A stretch of 64,000 nucleotides of DNA from JACCTU01 sp963848525 (GTDB lineage: Bacteria; Actinomycetota; Thermoleophilia; Gaiellales; Gaiellaceae). The stretch is from the NCBI GenBank assembly GCA_963848525.1, contig CAWKDZ010000001.1, forward strand, positions 1-64,000. The letters run 5' to 3'. The first letter of the stretch is position 1. Each line of letters starts with the position of its first letter. The notes under the pieces were generated by a model. The model saw only the letters and a program-made list of their open reading frames with translations. It did no database searches and had not been told where the DNA came from. The translations under genes and the position numbers were made by a program. Below are positions 59,535-64,000 of the stretch, in pieces.

Positions 59535-59879
59535 GTGCTCAGCTGGGACGAGTTTCGGGAGCTTGCGCTCGAGCTTCCCGAGGTCGAGGAGTCGACGTCG
59601 TGGCGCAACTCGGTGTTCAAGGTGCGCGGAAAGTCGTTCGCGGGGATGAGCCGCCACGACGGCGCGGTCTGGACGCGCTGCGACCGTGAGGAGCGTCCGC
59701 TCCTCGTCGCCTCGAACCCGGAGACGTACCGGTTGACACCGCACTTCGAGAAGTCGCCCGCGCACCTGCTGATCTGGCTCGAGCACGCCGAGCGCGACGA
59801 CGTCCGGGAGCGGCTCATCGACGCCTGGTTGATCCAGGCGCCGAAGCGCCTGGCGGCCCAGCACAACCCCTCCTACTAA
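59535..59879 (+). CDS. MmcQ/YjbR-like protein
   Basis: 114 residues with the CyaY-like fold of the MmcQ/YjbR family: LSWDEFRELALELPEVEEST, SVFKVRGKSFAGMSRHDGAV, LIDAWLIQAPKRLAAQHN. Often annotated as DNA-binding, with little direct proof. GTG 59535 follows TAGCCT by 6 nt (leaderless). Its end overlaps the smc 3' end by 4 bp. Confidence 0.88.
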   Translation: MLSWDEFRELALELPEVEESTSWRNSVFKVRGKSFAGMSRHDGAVWTRCDREERPLLVASNPETYRLTPHFEKSPAHLLIWLEHAERDDVRERLIDAWLIQAPKRLAAQHNPSY

Positions 59880-62483
59880 GCGATGGCGGCGAGCTCGCCG
59901 TCGCGCGGCAGCCGCCGCGAGACGATCTGCGACACGCCGTCGGAGGCCATCGTCACGCCGTAGAGCACGTCGGCCGCCTCCATCGTGCGCTTCTGGTGCG
60001 TGATCACGATGAACTGCGCGCGGTCCGCATAGCGGCGGAGCAGCTCGACGAAGCGGCCGATGTTCGTGTCGTCGAGCGCGGCCTCGACCTCGTCGAGGAG
60101 GTAGAACGGGCACGGCCGGGCGAGGAAGAGCGCGAACAGGAAGGAGATCGCGCCGAGCGCCTTCTCGCCGCCTGAGAGCAGCGAGAGCCGCGTGACCTTC
60201 TTGCCCGCCGGGCGGAGCTCGACCTCGATCCCCGGCTGGTCCTCGTCGTCCTCTGCCTCGGTCAGGCGCAGGCGGCCGTCGCCGCCCGGGAACAGCGTCG
60301 CGGCCACCTCGCCGAAGTGCGCCTCGACGGCCGCGTACGTCTCGGCGAACCGTCGCCGAACGGTCTCGTCGAGGTCGGAGCGGAGCTGCTCGAGCTCGGC
60401 GAGGCTCGTCTCGAGGTCGGCGCGCTGGGTCGAGAGCTGCTCGAGCCGCTCCTTCTCCTCCGCGTACTCCTGCTTCGCCAGCGGGTTGACCTGCCCGAGC
60501 GCCAGGCGCCGGCGCTCGAGGCGCTCGACGCGCTCGCCGAGCGCCTCGAGGTCGTCGCCCTCGGCCGGGTCGGCGCCGGCCTCCTCGAGGCGGCGGCGCG
60601 CCTCGGTGGTCTCGGCCTCGAGCCGCGCGAGCTCGACGTCGACGGCGCTCGCCCGCTCGGACACCTCGGCCGCCTCCCCCCGGAGCCCGACCTCCTGGGC
60701 GCCGAGGCTTCGCAGTGCCTCGCCCAGCTCCTGGGCCCGGTGCGAGCCGGCGTCGACGCGCGCGCGCATCGGCGCTTCGAGCCGCGCGCTCGCCTCGATC
60801 GCGCCCTCGAGCGCTGCGCTCGTGCGGTCGCAGAGCCGGGCCAGGCGCTCGGCCACGACGGGGTCGAGCCGGCCGGCCGGGAGGGCGTCGAGCGCCGCGC
60901 GTGCGACCGAGGCGCGCGCCGAGGTCTCGGCCGCGCGCTGCGCGGCGACGGCGACCCGCTCGTCGAGCTCGTCGGCCGTCCGGACGAGCTCGCGCCGCCG
61001 CGCGTCGAGCTCGAGCAGCACCGCCTCGGCGGTCTCGCCTGCGAACCAGAGCTCGCCCGTGGCCGGGTCGTAGCCGAAGCCCTCCTTCGTCACGGCGCGC
61101 TCCGTCTGCGCGAGCAGCTCCTCCTTCGGCACGACGCGGGCCTCGCGGAACGGCTCGGGGATCCGCGTGACGACGGTCAGGTTGCCGAGCCCGGCGGCGC
61201 GTGCACGCTCGAGCAGTGCGAGCGCGGCGGCCGCGTCGGGCGCGACGATCGCGGAGGCGCGCAGGCGCAGCGCGGCCGCGACGGCGCGCTCGTCGCCGGG
61301 CGCGACCTCGAGCTGCGAGAGCGCGATCCGCTCTCCTTCCTCCGCGAGGGCGCGCGCCGCCGGCGGAATCCCCTCGCGCTCCGCGAGCGTCCGCTCCAGC
61401 GCGCCGAGGCGCGTGCGGACGAGCGAGAGGCTCTCGGCGAGCTCCTCGCGCTCTTTCGCCGCGGCGGACGCGTCGGCTGCGGCCTCGGCCGCGGCGCGCC
61501 GCAGCGCCGCACCCTCGCCGAGCGCTTCGCGCGCCGTCGGCAGCCCGGCCCGGAGCGACGCGACGGACTCGAGCCGCAGGGTCAGGCGCTCGCCCGCGCT
61601 CCGCAGCCGGTAGAGAGCGGCGGTCGCGCGCTCGCGACCGCCGGCCGCGTCGGTCAGCTCCTCCTCGACGCCGTTCCGTTCCACGAGCAAAGCCTCGAGG
61701 CGCTCGTTGACCCGGCGGCGGGCCAGCGCCGCGGCCGTGCGCCGCTCCTCACCTTCCGCCACGCGGGCGCCCAGGCGCTCGAGGTCGAGCTGTGCGATCC
61801 GCGCCCGCAGGGAGGCGATCTCGCCGCCGAGCTTCTCGGCGCGTTCGGCGGCCGTCGCCTGGAGCGCGAGCGGTCGGAGCCGCTTCTTCACCTCGGCCTC
61901 GACGTCGCGCGCGCGCTCGACCTGGATCGCGACCCGCTGCAGCTTCAGCTCGGCCCGGTGGCGCTGCCGCTTGAACCGCCCGAGCCCGGCGGCCTCCTCG
62001 ATCATCTCCCGGCGGCGCGCCGGCGACGCCGACAGCACCTCCTCGACCTTGCCCTGCCCGATGATCGAGTGCATGCCGCCGCCCAGCCCGAGGTCGGCGA
62101 GCAGCTCGACGAGGTCGAGCCGCCGCACGCCCGCGCGGTTGACGCGGTACTGCCCCTCGCCGCCGCGGTGCAGCCGGCGGGCGATCGAGAGCTCCGTGTA
62201 GTCGACGGGGCCCTCCCCGTCGGCGTTGTCGAAGAGGAGCTCGACCTCGCAGAAGTCGACCGGCCCGCGCCCGGCGCCGCCCGCGAAGAGGACGTCGTCC
62301 GGCTTCTCGGCCCGCAGCTCGGACGGCGAGAGCGAGCCGGCGGCCCAGACGATCCCGTCGGAGACGTTCGACTTGCCCGACCCGTTCGGTCCCGACGACC
62401 ACGGCGACGCCGGGCTCCAGCCGGATCTCGACCGGGTCGGGGAACGACTTGAAGCCGCGCAGCTTGATCGCGCTCAGGTGCAC
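59876..62483 (-). pseudogene. smc: Chromosome segregation protein SMC, frameshifted near the P-loop
   Basis: GTG 62483 opens the N-terminal head (LSAIKLRGFKSFPDPVEIRL, GVAVVVG). At 62391-62393 the frame slips by one base; removing one G of the GGG restores the Walker A GPNGSGKSNVSDGIVWAAGS, and the other head runs to 59876 (LSLLSGGEKALGAISFLFAL, FYLLDEVEAALDDTNIG). Total 868 residues, well below the usual 1150-1200: the coiled coils are short and the central hinge (IVAPDAAAALALLERARAAG) is hard to recognise. An essential condensin with a broken P-loop is unlikely to be real, so an assembly insertion is probable. Confidence 0.85.
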
Positions 62484-62531
62484 GCGCCCGGAGGCTAGCG
62501 GCCGAGGAGGATGGCCCTGGCCATCGCGTGC

Positions 62532-63101
62532 TCAGACTGTCAGGCCGAGATGGCCGAGCGCTTCGAGGGCCGCCTCCTGCTCCGCGTCCTTCTTCGTGCG
62601 CCCGGTGCCCGCGCCGAGGCGCGTCCCGTCCACGACCGCGGCGCAGGTGAAGGTGCGGTTGTGCGGCGGCCCTTCGGTCGAGAGCGTCACGTACGCAACC
62701 CGCTGGCCGCGCTTCGCGAGCTCTTCCTGGAGCGCAGTCTTGTGGTCGACCGGCGCGTGCAGCGCCTCTTCGATCGGGCCCTCGAAGGCCGCGACGACCG
62801 CCGCGGAGATCGCCTCCAGCCCGTGCTCGAGGTAGAGCGCGGCGAGCACCGCCTCCATCAGCGCGGCCAGGACGTTGCTCGAGCGGCGCAGGTCGTCCGG
62901 GATCTCGCCGCTCTCCTCGAGGCGGCGGTCGAGCCCCAGCTCGGCCGCGACGACCGCGCACGAGCGCCGCGAGACGACGTGGGCCCGGAGCTTCGAGAGC
63001 TGCCCCTCGGAGAACGCGGGATAGCGGTCGTAGAGCTCGCGCGCGACGACGAAGCCGAGCACGCTGTCGCCGAGGAACTCGAGCCGCTCGTACGAGTCCA
63101 C
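62532..63101 (-). CDS. rnc: Ribonuclease III (5' end uncertain)
   Basis: From GTG 63101 the signature YERLEFLGDSVLGFVVAREL, the second acidic site NVLAALMEAVLAALYLEHGL, and a C-terminal dsRNA-binding domain (DHKTALQEELAKRGQRVAYV, GRTKKDAEQEAALEALG) are present. In-frame sequence upstream to about 63186 still reads like the RNase III N-terminus (LERLIDSLPAARLEHVFRHP), but contains no ATG, GTG or TTG and runs into acpP. The true start may be non-canonical or hidden by a sequence error. It processes rRNA precursors and dsRNA. Confidence 0.85.
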   Translation of the reverse strand: MDSYERLEFLGDSVLGFVVARELYDRYPAFSEGQLSKLRAHVVSRRSCAVVAAELGLDRRLEESGEIPDDLRRSSNVLAALMEAVLAALYLEHGLEAISAAVVAAFEGPIEEALHAPVDHKTALQEELAKRGQRVAYVTLSTEGPPHNRTFTCAAVVDGTRLGAGTGRTKKDAEQEAALEALGHLGLTV

Positions 63102-63195
63102 CCGCTGCTCGGTCTGCGAGGGGTGGCGGAAGACGTGTTCGAGCCGGGCAGCCGGCAGTGAGTCGATCAGACGCTCGAGTGCGGCTGTGTCGTCT

Positions 63196-63441
63196 CTACT
63201 GGTGGGTGCTGACGTAGTCGACTGCCTGCCCGACGGTCTGGATCTTCTGGGCGTCCTCGTCCGAGATCTTGATCCCGAACTGGTCCTCGAGCTCCATGAT
63301 CAGCTCGACGAGGTCGAGAGAGTCCGCGTCGAGATCCTCGGTGAAGGACGCCTCTTCGGTGACCTCGTTCTCGTCGATGCCGAGCTGGTCGGTCAAGACG
63401 TCCTTGACCCGCTCGAAGACTTCCTCGCGCGACGCTGCCAT
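63196..63441 (-). CDS. acpP: Acyl carrier protein
   Basis: 81 residues. Four-helix fold with the phosphopantetheine serine (Ser41) in FTEDLDADSLDLVELIMELE. Carries growing fatty-acid chains. Ribosome site GAGGTGAG next to ATG 63441. It lies 1 bp from the plsX stop, in the usual plsX-acpP-rnc order. Confidence 0.96.
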   Translation of the reverse strand: MAASREEVFERVKDVLTDQLGIDENEVTEEASFTEDLDADSLDLVELIMELEDQFGIKISDEDAQKIQTVGQAVDYVSTHQ

Positions 63442-63442
63442 C

Positions 63443-64000
63443 TCACCTCGCTTGATCGGGGACCTCGGGGCGCGCGGAATCTACCACCATCCGCTCCGCA
63501 AGACGATCCACGACGCGGTGCTCGACGCCCCGCGCGGCCAGGCGGATCGCGTTCGCGATCGCGGTCCTGGACGAGTTCCCGTGGGCGATCACCGACAGCC
63601 CGCGCAGCCCGAGCAGGTACGCGCCGCCGTACGTGTCCGGGTCGAGGCGGCTGCGGAGGCCACGCGCGGCCGGGCGGATCAGCAGGCCGCCGAGCTTGCC
63701 GCGGGCGCTGGAGGAGATCTCCTCCCGGAGCGCGTCGAGCAGCTCCTTGATCGTCCCCTCGAGCAGCTTCAGGACGACGTTCCCGGTGAAGCCGTCGGAG
63801 ACGACGACGTCGGCGGCGAACCGCAGCAGCTCCCGGGCCTCGGTGTTGCCGGCGAAGTTCAGCTCGGTCGCCTCCAGGAGCCCGTGCGCCTCGAGCGTCA
63901 GCTGGTTCCCTTTCTCCGGCTCCTCGCCGATCGAGAGCAGCCGGACCTCGGGGTCGGGCCGCTCGAGGATCTCCTCCGCGAACACCGAGCCCATATGCCC
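63443..64000 (-). CDS. plsX: Phosphate acyltransferase PlsX, 5' end outside window
   Basis: The C-terminal 185 residues: VRLLSIGEEPEKGNQLTLEA, LNFAGNTEARELLRFAADVV, VSDGFTGNVVLKLLEGTIKE, TYGGAYLLGLRGLSVIAHGN, SRTAIANAIRLAARGVE. PlsX makes acyl-phosphate from acyl-ACP, feeding PlsY for phospholipid synthesis, hence its place before acpP. The stop at 63443 is 1 bp before acpP starts. Confidence 0.94.
   Translation of the reverse strand, partial: GHMGSVFAEEILERPDPEVRLLSIGEEPEKGNQLTLEAHGLLEATELNFAGNTEARELLRFAADVVVSDGFTGNVVLKLLEGTIKELLDALREEISSSARGKLGGLLIRPAARGLRSRLDPDTYGGAYLLGLRGLSVIAHGNSSRTAIANAIRLAARGVEHRVVDRLAERMVVDSARPEVPDQAR

Overview
This is a dense, very high-GC chromosomal segment from an actinobacterium. 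The gene families and their order suggest Actinomycetota, most likely class Thermoleophilia (Gaiellales or Solirubrobacterales), probably a soil genome or a genome assembled from metagenome data; that placement is inference, not a database match. Evidence for it: GTG and TTG starts are common, both tRNA genes lack an encoded CCA, the transhydrogenase is split into three genes, and at least 15 genes carry a TANNNT-type -10 hexamer only 6-9 nt before the start codon, the signature of leaderless transcripts. I see no transposase, integrase, phage gene or CRISPR array.

Layout. 1-4.1 kb: a phytoene-desaturase-like flavoprotein diverges from two tandem GcvT/DmdA-type aminomethyltransferases. 4.1-12.7 kb: small conserved families (DUF6325-like, DUF4407, RibD/DHFR-like, alpha/beta hydrolase, class C beta-lactamase-like hydrolase, RTX-type secreted protein, DUF2007, a LuxR-type regulator). 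12.8-17.9 kb: initiator tRNA, Ppx/GppA phosphatase, glutamate dehydrogenase with a CBS partner, and a large membrane glycosyltransferase-like protein. 18-22 kb: a TIR-transmembrane-WD40 receptor-like protein and a damaged secreted repeat protein, then tRNA-Leu. 22-30 kb: DUF3105, CsbD-like, RmuC, a Vms1/eRF1-like protein, DUF488, thioredoxin reductase, CorA, a zinc-ribbon/PAS protein and an FAD oxidoreductase. 30-39 kb: an overlapping minus-strand repair operon (AddB-like, AddA-like, two phosphoesterases, endonuclease III, SGNH hydrolase). 39-41 kb: a Cys4 protein, topoisomerase IB and an IDH/IPMDH-family enzyme. 41-49 kb: the pntAA-pntAB-pntB-ornithine-cyclodeaminase-like operon, flanked by two secreted proteins that share one C-terminal domain. 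49-64 kb: the conserved translation, secretion and DNA-uptake block, read right to left: plsX-acpP-rnc-smc-ftsY, ffh-rpsP-KH-rimM-trmD-lepB-rplS-rnhB-yraN, a lone DNA methyltransferase, comM-dprA.

How the genes work together. The 53-64 kb block couples fatty-acid start-up, RNA processing, chromosome condensation, the signal recognition particle and ribosome assembly. The 30-39 kb operon combines double-strand-break end processing with base excision. The pnt operon balances NADH and NADPH beside a possible NAD-linked amino-acid dehydrogenase. The most unusual single gene is the TIR-TM-WD40 protein, whose promoter contains a perfect 17-bp palindrome.

Caution. Five genes (GcvT paralogue, secreted repeat protein, RmuC, FAD oxidoreductase, SMC) are each interrupted by a net +1 shift, two of them in the repeat protein. 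The uniform sign and the housekeeping nature of SMC and RmuC point to single-base insertion errors in the assembly rather than real decay.
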